DNA of 64,000 nt from an uncultured Roseibium sp. GTDB taxonomy: Bacteria; Pseudomonadota; Alphaproteobacteria; Rhizobiales; Stappiaceae. The stretch is taken from the NCBI RefSeq assembly GCF_947494555.1, contig NZ_CANLVF010000007.1, positions 1 through 64,000 of the forward strand, read 5' to 3'. Positions 55,970 to 64,000 of this stretch are shown piece after piece (the first letter of the stretch is position 1; the number at the start of each line of letters is the position of its first letter). The notes under the pieces were generated by a model, which worked only from the letters and a program-made list of their open reading frames with translations, ran no database searches and was not told the origin of the DNA. Made by a program: the position numbers and the translations under genes.

Positions 55970-56458
55970 TTAGTCGGCGCTAGCGCCAATGGCCGCCAGC
56001 CGTGTTCTTCCGTTTTCGGCACCGAATACATCGTCACCGAGTGCGAGCATGTCGTTGATCCGCCTCTCCAGCCGCTTGTAGGCCAGATCAAAGGCCGCAC
56101 CGCGTGCCGCTTCGTCACCTTCGACGGAAGCAGGGTCCGGTATGCCCCAGTGCACGACCATCGGGTGCCCGGGCCAGACGGGGCAGGCCTCGCCGGCGGC
56201 GTTGTCGCAAACTGTGATGATGAGATCCATTTTCGGGGCGTCAGAGCCTGCAAACTCTTCCCAGCTCTTGGACCGGAAACCGTCGGACGGCAGCCCGTGG
56301 CGTTCCAGACACGTCAGCGCGTCCGGATTGACGGTTCCCCGGGGTGTCGACCCGGCGGAAAAGGTGGAGAATTTGCCCTGTCCCAGATGACGAAGCAATG
56401 CTTCACCCAGAACCGAGCGCGCGGAGTTTGCGGTGCATAAAATCAAAGCGTTACGCAT
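55970..56458 (-). CDS. arsC: arsenate reductase, low-molecular-weight phosphatase type
   Basis: The 162-residue protein has the anion loop C-x5-R as LILCTANSARSVLGE (Cys8, Arg14) and the later Cys pair VCDNAAGEACPVWPG, matching thioredoxin-linked ArsC. It reduces arsenate to arsenite. The frame runs to 56548, but the ATG at 56458 begins the protein at the conserved first strand, 29 bases after the arsR stop. The Cys pair is separated by one residue more than in the Staphylococcus enzyme. Confidence 0.92.
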   Translation of the reverse strand: MRNALILCTANSARSVLGEALLRHLGQGKFSTFSAGSTPRGTVNPDALTCLERHGLPSDGFRSKSWEEFAGSDAPKMDLIITVCDNAAGEACPVWPGHPMVVHWGIPDPASVEGDEAARGAAFDLAYKRLERRINDMLALGDDVFGAENGRTRLAAIGASAD

Positions 56459-56487
56459 TATCGGATTGCCCCACCTAGATGGTGTGA

Positions 56488-56841
56488 TCAGAGCTTCTCG
56501 GGCTCTGAGCAGGTGTTTGAAACGGCGAGACTGGCGATCGGTGCGCAAAGCTCCGGGTTACCCCCACAACAGTCCTGCAGAAGGTAGGTGACCAGATATT
56601 GCATCGTCGTCAGATCCGCACGGTAATGAATGGAGCGCCCGTCACGTTCGGCCTGCACAAGTCCGGACCGCGACAGAGCGCCCAAGTGGGTCGACAGGGT
56701 GTTCGGGCGCACATTGAGAGCATCTGCGATGGCACCGGCACTCATACCTTCTTTTCCCGCTTTCACCAGCAAGCGAAAGACGTCGAGGCGTGTTTCCTGA
56801 CCCAAGGCTGCCAAAGCGTTCAAGGCGTCTTCTTTTTCCAT
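56488..56841 (-). CDS. arsR: ArsR-family arsenite-responsive repressor
   Basis: The 117-residue winged-helix protein (ADALNVRPNTLSTHLGALSR, then SGLVQAERDGRSIHYRADL) carries Cys91, Cys92 and Cys99 in QDCCGGNPELCA near the C-terminus. This resembles the three-Cys arsenite site of the Acidithiobacillus-type ArsR rather than the ELCVCD site in the DNA-binding helix of the E. coli type. It heads arsR-arsC-aqpS on minus and probably represses the unit until As(III) binds. Confidence 0.92.
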   Translation of the reverse strand: MEKEDALNALAALGQETRLDVFRLLVKAGKEGMSAGAIADALNVRPNTLSTHLGALSRSGLVQAERDGRSIHYRADLTTMQYLVTYLLQDCCGGNPELCAPIASLAVSNTCSEPEKL

Positions 56842-56890
56842 AATTCGAGAATACTCGAATTAACGAATAATGCAAGGCTGAGCCGACCCG

Positions 56891-58231
56891 CTATTTGCCG
56901 CGAAACGCGAAAAACGCGTGAACAAAAACCAGCGCGATGATCAGGGCCGTGACGCCGAATACCAGTTCATAGCCACCGACCGCAAAGGCGGCGCTGGACG
57001 CCGCCAGACCCAATGTACCCCCGATCATTTGCGACGACATGGCAATGCCGCCTCCCTGACCGTGTTTGTGCTCCGGCAGGGCTTCCGATATGGCCGCTCG
57101 TGTGGGTGTAAACAGGAATGGAAAGGACAAACCCACAAAGAGCAGCCCGGGCGCGATCCAGACGACGCTGTTCAGGGGCGCCGTCAGCACGAGCCAGACA
57201 TATCCGATGAAGATGCTCGCCAGGCCGAACAGGACCATTTGCCGTTTTGGCGTCTTGTCAGCAAGGCGCCCGCACAATGCTGCCGTAGCGGGCTGCACGG
57301 CAGGTCCGATCATGACGACCAGCCCGGCCAGAAACGCGCTCAGTTTCAGGTCGGTCTGAGCGTAGAGCGCAACAAAAACGAATACCGGCATCTTTGCATA
57401 TTGGGCCAGGAATATCGTCAAAGCGCTGCCGGCAAAAACCGGTTCCTTGAATAGATCGACTTCAATGAGCGGCGTCTCGACTGTTGTTTCGAACCAGCTG
57501 AACAGCGCGAGCAAGAGCAATCCGACCGCAATCAGTGCCCAGATCAACAGACTGCTCCAACCCAGACTGTCGGCTTCCATCAGCGCGAAAATCGCACTGA
57601 ACATGCCGGCCGCAAGAAGCACCAGACCGAGCCAGTCGATCCTGCCGGCCGGCGGCCGTTTCACGTCGCGCCATGTCATCGTCACGATGACGCCGACGGC
57701 AAGCGCAACAAAAGGGTTGATCCAGAAAATCCAGCGCCACGAAATAAAGTCGGTGAAAAGACCTCCGACAAGTGGCCCGAGCGCCAGGAATGTCGTCCCT
57801 ACAGCACCGCTGGTGGCAAGCGCGGCACCGCGCACTTCCTTCGGAAAGGTCATCGTGATCATGGCGAGAAACAGCGGAAAAATGATTGCCGCTCCGAGCC
57901 CCTGCAGCGCGCGAAACAGGATCAGGGCGCTGCCGCTCGGTGCAAAACCGCACGCAATGGAGAAAACCGTAAAGACGGTCAGACCGAGCAGGAAGACCCG
58001 CAAGGTGCCGAAGAGATCCGCCAGCTTGCCACCGACAGCGACAAAACAGGCAAACGTCACCAGATAGGCGTTCACCACCCAATGCGCGTCATTATCGTCC
58101 AGACCGAAGTCTTTCTGGATGGTCGGCAAAGCAATCCCGACAACGGTTTCATCCAGCAGAACAAGACCCAGAACGCAACTGACCGACCACAACAGCCACG
58201 TCTTTCGGTTTGATTCCGTGATGAAATGCAT
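56891..58231 (-). CDS. MFS drug/metabolite exporter, DHA2 (EmrB-like) type
   Basis: The 446-residue membrane protein has 14 predicted segments and DHA2 motifs: LDETVVGIALPTIQKDFG in the first helix region, GGKLADLFGTLRVFLLG (motif A) and LFRALQGLGAAIIFP (motif B). It would export drugs or metabolites by proton antiport. The ATG at 58231 is chosen over the GTG at 58249 because GGGGAA lies just upstream. It sits 49 bases upstream of arsR on the same strand, but no arsenic role is evident. Confidence 0.9.
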   Translation of the reverse strand: MHFITESNRKTWLLWSVSCVLGLVLLDETVVGIALPTIQKDFGLDDNDAHWVVNAYLVTFACFVAVGGKLADLFGTLRVFLLGLTVFTVFSIACGFAPSGSALILFRALQGLGAAIIFPLFLAMITMTFPKEVRGAALATSGAVGTTFLALGPLVGGLFTDFISWRWIFWINPFVALAVGVIVTMTWRDVKRPPAGRIDWLGLVLLAAGMFSAIFALMEADSLGWSSLLIWALIAVGLLLLALFSWFETTVETPLIEVDLFKEPVFAGSALTIFLAQYAKMPVFVFVALYAQTDLKLSAFLAGLVVMIGPAVQPATAALCGRLADKTPKRQMVLFGLASIFIGYVWLVLTAPLNSVVWIAPGLLFVGLSFPFLFTPTRAAISEALPEHKHGQGGGIAMSSQMIGGTLGLAASSAAFAVGGYELVFGVTALIIALVFVHAFFAFRGK

Positions 58232-58306
58232 CGGGTTCCCCAGGTCCACCCGGGGAGCCTATCCGACTTTGCCAGTGTCGTGAATGCGTCGCTCCAGGAT
58301 GCTGCG

Positions 58307-59137
58307 TCAGGCAGCCTTGGCCGCCAAGCGCTTGCGGATGCTGTCGACATCTGCGCGCGGCGTCGCCGCAAACAGGGTCTTGGTGTAGTCATGCTGCGGA
58401 TTGTTGAACACCTCGTCGCGTGTCCCGTATTCCACGACCTCACCAAAATACATCACCATGACCTTGTCCGCGATGTAGCGCACAACCGAAAGGTCGTGTG
58501 AGATAAACACATAGGTCAGCCCCATCTCGTCCTGCAGATCTGCCAGAAGATTGAGGATCTGCGCCTGGACGGACAAATCGAGCGCCGAAACCGGTTCGTC
58601 GAGCACCAGCAGCCTCGGCTTCATCATGATCGCCCGAGCAATCGCAATGCGCTGTCGCTGGCCACCGGAAAACATATGCGGGTAGCGGCCATAATGCTCC
58701 GGTTGCAGCCCGACCTTCTGAAGCATCTGCAAGGCAAGATCCTGACGCTCAGCCGGTGCCATATCGGTGTTCAAGAGGAGCGGTTCTTCCAGAACGTGCC
58801 CGATCTTCTGCCTCGGATTCAGAGAGCCATAGGGGTTCTGGAAGACGATCTGAACCTTCTGCCGCATTTCCTTGGAGATGCCGGTCTTCGAAATGTCGAT
58901 CGGCAAGCCGTCGATTTCGATCGAGCCGGAGGTCTGCGCGTCGATCATGGTAAGCATGCGCGCAAGTGTCGACTTGCCGCAACCGCTTTCACCCACCACG
59001 GCAAGCGTCGTCCCGCGTTCCACGTCGAGGCTCACTCCCTTGACTGCGGTCAGCGTCGAAGCCTTCTTGAAAAGGCCTCCCTTGATGTCGTAGGTCCTGT
59101 AGACATCGCGCACTTTGAGGATCACATCTTCGGACAT
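58307..59137 (-). CDS. dppF: dipeptide ABC transporter ATP-binding protein DppF
   Basis: The 276-residue ATPase has Walker A GESGCGKSTLARM, signature FSGGQRQRIAIARA, Walker B LLVLDEPVSALDLSVQ, and the C-terminal oligopeptide-type region ending YTKTLFAATPRAD. The additional GGLFKKASTLTAVKGV segment is typical of DppF/OppF. It lies one base from dppD. It is the last gene of the operon. Confidence 0.92.
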   Translation of the reverse strand: MSEDVILKVRDVYRTYDIKGGLFKKASTLTAVKGVSLDVERGTTLAVVGESGCGKSTLARMLTMIDAQTSGSIEIDGLPIDISKTGISKEMRQKVQIVFQNPYGSLNPRQKIGHVLEEPLLLNTDMAPAERQDLALQMLQKVGLQPEHYGRYPHMFSGGQRQRIAIARAIMMKPRLLVLDEPVSALDLSVQAQILNLLADLQDEMGLTYVFISHDLSVVRYIADKVMVMYFGEVVEYGTRDEVFNNPQHDYTKTLFAATPRADVDSIRKRLAAKAA

Positions 59138-59138
59138 A

Positions 59139-59975
59139 TCAGAACCCTCCTGCTTCGGCGAAATCGCTCACGGTCGGCAGCCGATCTCCGGTCGCGTTTT
59201 CCGGCAACGCTGACAGCAAAGCCTTCGTGTAAGGATTTTGCGGGCTTTCAAAGAGGGACAGCACGCCCGCTTCCTCCATCTTGCGCCCCTTGTATTGAAC
59301 GATCACCCGGTCGGCGGTTTCGGCCACCACACCCATGTCGTGGGTGATCATGATAAGCCCCATTCCGCTGTCCTGCTGCAGCTTGACCAGAAGATCGAGG
59401 ATCTGCTTCTGGATGGTCACATCGAGCGCTGTCGTCGGCTCATCGGCGATCAGGAGCTTCGGCGCGCAGGCAATCGCCATCGCGATCATCACGCGCTGGC
59501 ACTGGCCGCCCGACATCTGGTGCGGGAACGCATTGAGCCGGCCGGCGGGATCCGGAATACCAACAGAGGTCATCAATTCGACCACGCGTTCCTTGATCTG
59601 CCGTCCCTTCAGCTCCGTGTGCGCTTTCAGCGTTTCACCGAGCTGGAAGCCAACCGTGAAACAGGGATTGAGGCTGGCGATCGGTTCCTGGAAGATCATG
59701 GAAATGTCTTTGCCGATGACCTTGCGCTTTTCTTTCTGCGAAAGCGTCCTCAGGTCCAGCCCTTCAAAGTCCATCTTGTCGGCCGTGATTGTTGCACTGC
59801 TCGGCAACAGACCCATCGTGGCCAGCATTGCGACGGACTTGCCCGATCCCGACTCGCCGACGATTGCCAGCACTTCGCCCGGATCAACGGTGTAATCGAC
59901 CCCGTCGAGGGCCTTGAACGGACCCTTGGCCGTATCGAATTCTACCTTCAGGTTTCTGATTTCAAGAAGAGACAT
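59139..59975 (-). CDS. dppD: dipeptide ABC transporter ATP-binding protein DppD
   Basis: The 278-residue ATPase has Walker A GESGSGKSVAMLA, QEPIASLNPCFTVG (Q-loop), signature MSGGQCQRVMIAMA, and Walker B LLIADEPTTALDVTIQ. The C-terminus carries the oligopeptide-ATPase region LFESPQNPYTKALLSALPE, but it lacks the extended Cys-rich cluster seen in some DppD proteins. It pairs with DppF to drive dipeptide uptake. It lies three bases from dppC. Confidence 0.92.
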   Translation of the reverse strand: MSLLEIRNLKVEFDTAKGPFKALDGVDYTVDPGEVLAIVGESGSGKSVAMLATMGLLPSSATITADKMDFEGLDLRTLSQKEKRKVIGKDISMIFQEPIASLNPCFTVGFQLGETLKAHTELKGRQIKERVVELMTSVGIPDPAGRLNAFPHQMSGGQCQRVMIAMAIACAPKLLIADEPTTALDVTIQKQILDLLVKLQQDSGMGLIMITHDMGVVAETADRVIVQYKGRKMEEAGVLSLFESPQNPYTKALLSALPENATGDRLPTVSDFAEAGGF

Positions 59976-59978
59976 GGG

Positions 59979-60908
59979 TCAGCTCCTCTTCAGTTTCGGA
60001 TCGAGTGCATCGCGCAATCCGTCGCCGACCAGGTTGATGGCCAGAACAGTGATCAGGATAGCCAGTCCCGGGAACGTGACGACCCACCAGGCCCTCAGAA
60101 TGAATTCACGTGCTTCCGCCAGCATCGTGCCCCATTCAGGTGTCGGTGGCTGCGCGCCCATGCCGAGAAAGCCGAGCGCGGCCGCATCCAGAATGGCATT
60201 GGAAAAAGAGAGCGTCGCCTGAACGATCAAAGGTGCCAGACAGTTCGGAAGGATCGTCTTGAACATCAGCCGGATGTGACCGGCACCTGCAACGCGCGCA
60301 GCAACGACATAGTCGCGCGAGCGTTCCGCGAGCACGGCAGCACGGGTCAGGCGCACGAAATGGGGTTGCAGGACGATGGCAATCGCGATCATGGCGTTGA
60401 TCAGGCCCGGCCCCAGAATAGCAACGAGGACCAGCGCGAGCAGCAGCGAGGGAAAGGCAAGGATAATGTCCATCACACGCATGATGAACGTATCAACCGC
60501 ACCACGCATATACCCGGCAACCAATCCGATGGTGATGCCGCCGACAAGCGCGATGGTGACGACAACGACGCCGATAAAGAGGGAAAACTGCGCCCCGTAG
60601 ATCAGGCGCGAGAGGATGTCCCGGCCGACCGCATCGGTACCAAGAAGGAACTCCGCCTTGCCGCCTTCCTGCCAGACCGGTGGAACCAGAAAACTGTCAC
60701 GATACTGGAAATCGGGGTTATGCGGCGCGATGAACGCGGCAAATACCGCCATCAGCACAAGCAGAACAAAGACGACAAGCCCTGCAACGGCGCCCTTGTT
60801 TTGTGAGAAATAGTACCAGAATTCGGCAAGCTGAGCCTTGGTTGCGCTGCGGCTTTCAGCTTCCAGTTTGGTGGTATCGGCCTTGGCGGCCGGGGAGGTC
60901 TCTGACAT
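59979..60908 (-). CDS. dppC: dipeptide ABC transporter permease DppC
   Basis: The 309-residue permease has six membrane segments preceded by a 30-residue cytoplasmic leader. It contains FLLGTDAVGRDILSRLIYGA and the coupling loop RSRDYVVAARVAGAGHIRLM, typical of DppC/OppC. It lies between dppB (17 bases) and dppD (three bases) on the minus strand. Confidence 0.92.
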   Translation of the reverse strand: MSETSPAAKADTTKLEAESRSATKAQLAEFWYYFSQNKGAVAGLVVFVLLVLMAVFAAFIAPHNPDFQYRDSFLVPPVWQEGGKAEFLLGTDAVGRDILSRLIYGAQFSLFIGVVVVTIALVGGITIGLVAGYMRGAVDTFIMRVMDIILAFPSLLLALVLVAILGPGLINAMIAIAIVLQPHFVRLTRAAVLAERSRDYVVAARVAGAGHIRLMFKTILPNCLAPLIVQATLSFSNAILDAAALGFLGMGAQPPTPEWGTMLAEAREFILRAWWVVTFPGLAILITVLAINLVGDGLRDALDPKLKRS

Positions 60909-60925
60909 TTTCTTGGTCCCTCGGC

Positions 60926-61933
60926 TCAGTGGTGTCGGATACGCGGATTGATCAGGCCGTAAAGCACGTCCACGATCAGGTTGACCAGCATGATGATCCC
61001 GGCGATCAGGAGAAGGCCGCCCTGCACCACGAAGTAATCACGGCGCGCAATGCTGTCGACAAGCCACTTGCCGATACCCGGCCAGGAAAAGATTGTCTCG
61101 GTCAGGATCGCGCCGGCGAGTAGCACGCCGACCTGCAAGCCGATGGTGGTGACCACGGGAATGAGCGCATTGCGCAACGCGTGCAAACCGATAACCGAAC
61201 TTGGAGTTAGACCTTTTGCCCGCGCGGTCCTGACATAGTCTTCTCCCAGCACCTCCAGCATTGCCGACCGGGTCTGCCGTGCGATGACCGCAAGCGGAAT
61301 GGTCGCAAGCACGATGGATGGCAGGATCAGGTGCCGGACCGCGGATATGAAAGCGCCTTTTTCTCCTGAGAGCAGGCTGTCGATCAGCATGAAGCCGGTC
61401 ACCTGCGGAAAGAAGTAAAGCAATGAGATCCTGCCGGATACAGGCGTCCATTGAAGGATGCCAGAGAAAAAGATGATCAGAAGCAGGCCCCACCAGAAAA
61501 TGGGCATGGAATAACCGACAAGCGCCGTTCCCATGATGGCCTGGTCCGCGATCGTTCCGCGTTTGACCGCCGCGAAAATACCGGCGGGAATTCCCAGGCA
61601 GACCGCGAGGATGATGGCACAGAGCGCAAGTTCCGCGGTTGCGGGAAAGAGCGTCAGGAATTCATCGAGGACGGGTTTTTTCGAGGCAAAGGATGTGCCG
61701 AGATCACCGTGAAAGATGCCGATAACGTAGTCGATATATTGCTGCCAGAGCGGCTTGTCGAAGCCCATCTGAGCCATGAGCTCTGCCTTGCGTTCCGGAT
61801 CGATGCCGCGCTCACCGGCCAGAAGATCCAGTGGATCGCCAGGCAGAAGGCGTATGAACGAGAAGGCGACGAGCGTGACACCGAAGAATGTCGGGATCAA
61901 CAGGCCGAGACGGCCTAGAAGAAAGCGGAGCAT
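60926..61933 (-). CDS. dppB: dipeptide ABC transporter permease DppB
   Basis: The 335-residue permease begins MLRFLLGRLGLLIPTFFGVT and has the DppB/OppB pattern, with RLLPGDPLDLLAGERG after the first segment and the coupling loop LGEDYVRTARAKGLTPSSVI. A strong stem-loop lies between it and dppA, 117 bases upstream in all, so its expression is probably lower than that of dppA. Confidence 0.92.
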   Translation of the reverse strand: MLRFLLGRLGLLIPTFFGVTLVAFSFIRLLPGDPLDLLAGERGIDPERKAELMAQMGFDKPLWQQYIDYVIGIFHGDLGTSFASKKPVLDEFLTLFPATAELALCAIILAVCLGIPAGIFAAVKRGTIADQAIMGTALVGYSMPIFWWGLLLIIFFSGILQWTPVSGRISLLYFFPQVTGFMLIDSLLSGEKGAFISAVRHLILPSIVLATIPLAVIARQTRSAMLEVLGEDYVRTARAKGLTPSSVIGLHALRNALIPVVTTIGLQVGVLLAGAILTETIFSWPGIGKWLVDSIARRDYFVVQGGLLLIAGIIMLVNLIVDVLYGLINPRIRHH

Positions 61934-62005
61934 GTCAGGTTCCAGATACGAAGGACCTGCGGGAGCTGACGCAAGTCATGCAAATCTCCGCCGGTCAAAA
62001 AACCA

Positions 62006-62035
62006 GAAGGCGCCGGCATTCCTGCCGGCGCCTTC
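62006..62035 (-). terminator. intra-operon terminator/attenuator between dppA and dppB
   Basis: Read on minus, a perfect 13-base stem (GAAGGCGCCGGCA with TGCCGGCGCCTTC) closes a four-base loop and is followed by CTGGTTTTTTG. It lies 16-45 bases after the dppA stop. This is a textbook rho-independent terminator, probably leaky, which would make binding protein in excess over the membrane complex. Confidence 0.88.
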
Positions 62036-62050
62036 CAGAGTCAAGCGGAT

Positions 62051-63655
62051 TTACTCCGCAATGTCCACGCCGTCAAACCAATGACCGCCGAGCGGATCCA
62101 TGACGTAGCCGGTCACTTTGGAGGACATCGGCATGAAGACGACGGAGTGCGCGATGGTTGCCCACGGAGCTTCGTCCTTGAAGACGGCCTGTGCCTCTTC
62201 ATAAAGCTTGGTCCGCTCTGCCTTGTCGGTCACGGTCTTGGCTTTTTGAATGAGAGCCTCGAAGTCGTCGTTGCACCACTGTGCACGGTTCGAACCACCG
62301 ACACCGTCGCAGCCGAGCAGAACGGCCAGGAAGTTGTCCGGATCGCCGTTGTCGCCAGTCCAGCCGAGCAGCACAGCACCGTCACGGTCGACATCCTTGG
62401 AACGGGACAGATACTCACCCCATTCGTAGGAAACGATCTCGACATTGACACCGACTTTTGCAAAGTCCGCCTGAATGACTTCCGCCATGCGGCGCGCATT
62501 CGGGTTGTACGGACGCTGTACCGGCATCGCCCAGACTTTCATGGACAGGTTTTCAACGCCGGCGGCCGCCAGCATTTCCTTGGCCAGGTCAGGGTTGTAG
62601 TCGTCGTCCTCAGTCGCCTCGTTATAGGACCACATGGTCGGCGGGATCGGGTTCTTGGCAGCCTGTCCGGAGCCCTGGAAGACGGCGTCGAGGATTGCCT
62701 GCTTGTTGACCGCGTGGTTCAGCGCCTTGCGGACTTCCTTCTTGTCGAACGGAGCCACTTTGGTGTTGTAGGCAAGGTACCCGACGTTCAGGCCCTGCTG
62801 TTCCATCAGCGTGAGGTTGCTGTCAGCGCGGATATCGGCAATGTCGGCCGGTGCCGGATAAGGCATGACGTGACATTCGCCTGCTTTCAGCTTCTGCAGA
62901 CGTACGGCAGCGTCCGGCGTGATGGCGAATATCAGGTTGTCGATCTTTTCCTTGCCGTTCCAGTAGTCCGCATGAGCCCCATAGCGGATCACGGCGTCTT
63001 TCTGGTAACCGACGAAAGCAAACGGGCCGGTGCCGACCGGCTGCTGGTTGAACTGTTCCTTGGTTCCGGCGGACGCCAGCGAATCTGCGTATTCAGCCGA
63101 GACGATGGAGGCGAAGTCCATCGCAAGGTTCGCAATCATTGGCGCTTCCGGACGGTTCAGCACGAACTTGACCGTGTGATCGTCAACCTTGACGATTTCC
63201 TTGATCAGGTCCGGCATGGACATGCCGTTGAAATATTCCCAGGCTGTGCCCGGTGTATATTCATGCCACGGATGGTCCTTCTTCAGCTGACGCTCAAAGG
63301 AAAAGACCACATCGTCGGCATTAAAGTCGCGCGACGGCGTGAAGAAGCTGGTGGTGTGGAACTTTACGCCTTTGCGAAGGTTAAAGGTGTATTCCAAACC
63401 GTCTTCGGAGACTTCCCAGCTTTCTGCGAGACCCGGAAGCACTTCCGTCGTGCCGCGCTTGAATTCAACAAGCCGATTATAGAGAGGCTTGGAAGAAGCG
63501 TCGAACGTGGTGCCTGCGGTGTAGAGCGCCGTATCGAAGCCTTCAGGAGACCCCTCGGAGCAATAAACCAGGGTCTTTGCGGATGCGCCCGTTGCCGCGA
63601 TCACGGCAAGGCTGGCGCCAAGAAGGGTTGCCTTCAAGGTTTTTTGGAAATTCAT
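62051..63655 (-). CDS. dppA: periplasmic dipeptide-binding protein DppA
   Basis: The 534-residue protein has a signal peptide (cleavage after GASA near residue 26) and closely resembles E. coli DppA: KTLVYCSEGSPEGFD at the mature start, then PLYNRLVEF, MPVQRPYNPNARRMAE, GWTGDNGDPDNF and VDPLGGHWF variants at expected places. The Cys near LLGCDG and WCNDDF correspond to the DppA disulfide. The ATG at 63655 is chosen over the TTG at 63658; AGGGGAG lies upstream. It heads dppA-dppB-dppC-dppD-dppF. Confidence 0.95.
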   Translation of the reverse strand: MNFQKTLKATLLGASLAVIAATGASAKTLVYCSEGSPEGFDTALYTAGTTFDASSKPLYNRLVEFKRGTTEVLPGLAESWEVSEDGLEYTFNLRKGVKFHTTSFFTPSRDFNADDVVFSFERQLKKDHPWHEYTPGTAWEYFNGMSMPDLIKEIVKVDDHTVKFVLNRPEAPMIANLAMDFASIVSAEYADSLASAGTKEQFNQQPVGTGPFAFVGYQKDAVIRYGAHADYWNGKEKIDNLIFAITPDAAVRLQKLKAGECHVMPYPAPADIADIRADSNLTLMEQQGLNVGYLAYNTKVAPFDKKEVRKALNHAVNKQAILDAVFQGSGQAAKNPIPPTMWSYNEATEDDDYNPDLAKEMLAAAGVENLSMKVWAMPVQRPYNPNARRMAEVIQADFAKVGVNVEIVSYEWGEYLSRSKDVDRDGAVLLGWTGDNGDPDNFLAVLLGCDGVGGSNRAQWCNDDFEALIQKAKTVTDKAERTKLYEEAQAVFKDEAPWATIAHSVVFMPMSSKVTGYVMDPLGGHWFDGVDIAE

Positions 63656-63916
63656 CAATCTGTTCTCCCCTTGATGAAGAGCAAGGGCCTTGCATCATTG
63701 ACGTGTGCAAAGGAGTTAAGCCCAAGCCAGCGCAAACTAAGGCTTTTTTTCGGCAGGAAATCAACTGCCAACATATTTCTAATTTTGCCCCTGTTTTGAA
63801 ATTTTTTTGCTAGGTAAGCCTTGCTGCCGTAATTTTTAACGCATCCACCCCCGCACACGGAAATGTGATACCGCAACGTAAGCACCCGAACCGGACTACG
63901 AACGCGCAAAAAGAAA

Positions 63917-63938
63917 GGCTCTCGAAAATACAAGAGCC
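63917..63938 (-). terminator. rho-independent terminator of the edge gene
   Basis: Read on minus, GGCTCT pairs with AGAGCC around ten bases, followed by TTTCTTTTTG. It lies 11 bases after the stop of the partial gene at the right edge and should end its transcript before the dpp promoter region. Confidence 0.65.
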
Positions 63939-63948
63939 CTGGAAATGT

Positions 63949-64000
63949 TCAATCCTGACGGGTGCGTGTTCGTTTGACCGCATCCTGCCAGCCGGCAAGC
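63949..64000 (-). CDS. FGGY-family carbohydrate kinase, probably glycerol kinase, C-terminal fragment
   Basis: The minus-strand frame entering from the right edge reads LAGWQDAVKRTRTRQD and stops with TGA at 63949-63951. An AGW-x-x-AV-x-R ending is typical of glycerol kinases, whose C-terminus commonly reads YAGWKKAV. Only sixteen residues are visible, so the assignment is tentative. A terminator follows. Confidence 0.55.
   Translation of the reverse strand, partial: LAGWQDAVKRTRTRQD

Noticed and set aside
59238-60806. Plus-strand open frame of 522 codons
   Set aside because: It is antisense to dppD and dppC, which have clear motifs, and its translation shows no family features; long antisense frames are common in GC-rich codon use.
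62081-63799. Plus-strand open frame of 572 codons
   Set aside because: It lies opposite dppA, a certain gene, with no recognisable domain or ribosome site.
1-64000. CRISPR array, prophage, tRNA or rRNA genes
   Set aside because: No regularly spaced direct repeats, no phage structural genes, no cloverleaf with CCA-adjacent features and no conserved rRNA segments were seen on reading either strand.

Overview
The window looks like chromosomal DNA of a marine alphaproteobacterium. It is GC-rich, with AT-rich promoter gaps. The gene families (fused IolC-DUF2090, Agl-type sugar ABC genes, AqpS-type arsenic operon, a DddP-like DMSP lyase, many binding-protein-dependent importers) fit a Stappia/Roseibium-like or Roseobacter-like heterotroph. 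The taxon is an inference from gene content; no rRNA gene is present.

Layout. 1-5876 (+): the end of a sugar ABC ATPase gene, then iolC-iolD-iolE-iolB for myo-inositol catabolism, with a palindromic repeat between iolD and iolE. 5988-12435: a chemoreceptor, a decayed sugar-kinase pseudogene, an AGCS amino-acid/sodium symporter with a UspA protein, a divergent Lrp/AsnC regulator, and an intact KDG-type kinase. 12716-20307: a DeoR regulator and an alpha-glucoside-type ABC importer (aglK, aglG, aglF, aglE) with a divergent LacI regulator and two candidate operators. 20356-28163: a GntR regulator, an orphan TolC, a 2-hydroxyacid dehydrogenase, a TIM-barrel isomerase-like protein, a CcdA/thioredoxin pair, and gnd.

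28423-33265 holds an importer of the Fbp/Afu/Aep type. Its binding protein and fused permease are on +; the ATPase and a kinase-fold protein lacking the catalytic Asp are convergent on -. 33511-39001 (+) is a compact operon: an MttB-family methyltransferase, a DMGDH-like flavoprotein, and an M24-fold protein carrying every DddP metal and catalytic residue. This is the best candidate for an unusual pathway, in methylated-amine or sulfonium osmolyte breakdown. 39021-45512: a small exported protein, an SRPBCC protein with a Tat-exported haloalkane dehalogenase, a LysR regulator, a desaturase translationally coupled to a PhnD-like protein without a signal peptide, and a DAO-type oxidoreductase. 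A 263-bp palindromic element follows.

45874-55262: a RecD-like helicase, TetR, Tex, a cluster of membrane proteins including a paralogous pair, a lipoprotein and a GNAT acetyltransferase. 55281-58231 (-): arsR-arsC-aqpS and a DHA2-type MFS exporter. 58307-63655 (-): dppA, a strong intra-operon terminator, then dppBCDF. The last bases hold the C-terminus of a probable glycerol kinase.

No tRNA, rRNA, CRISPR array, prophage or intact insertion sequence was recognised.
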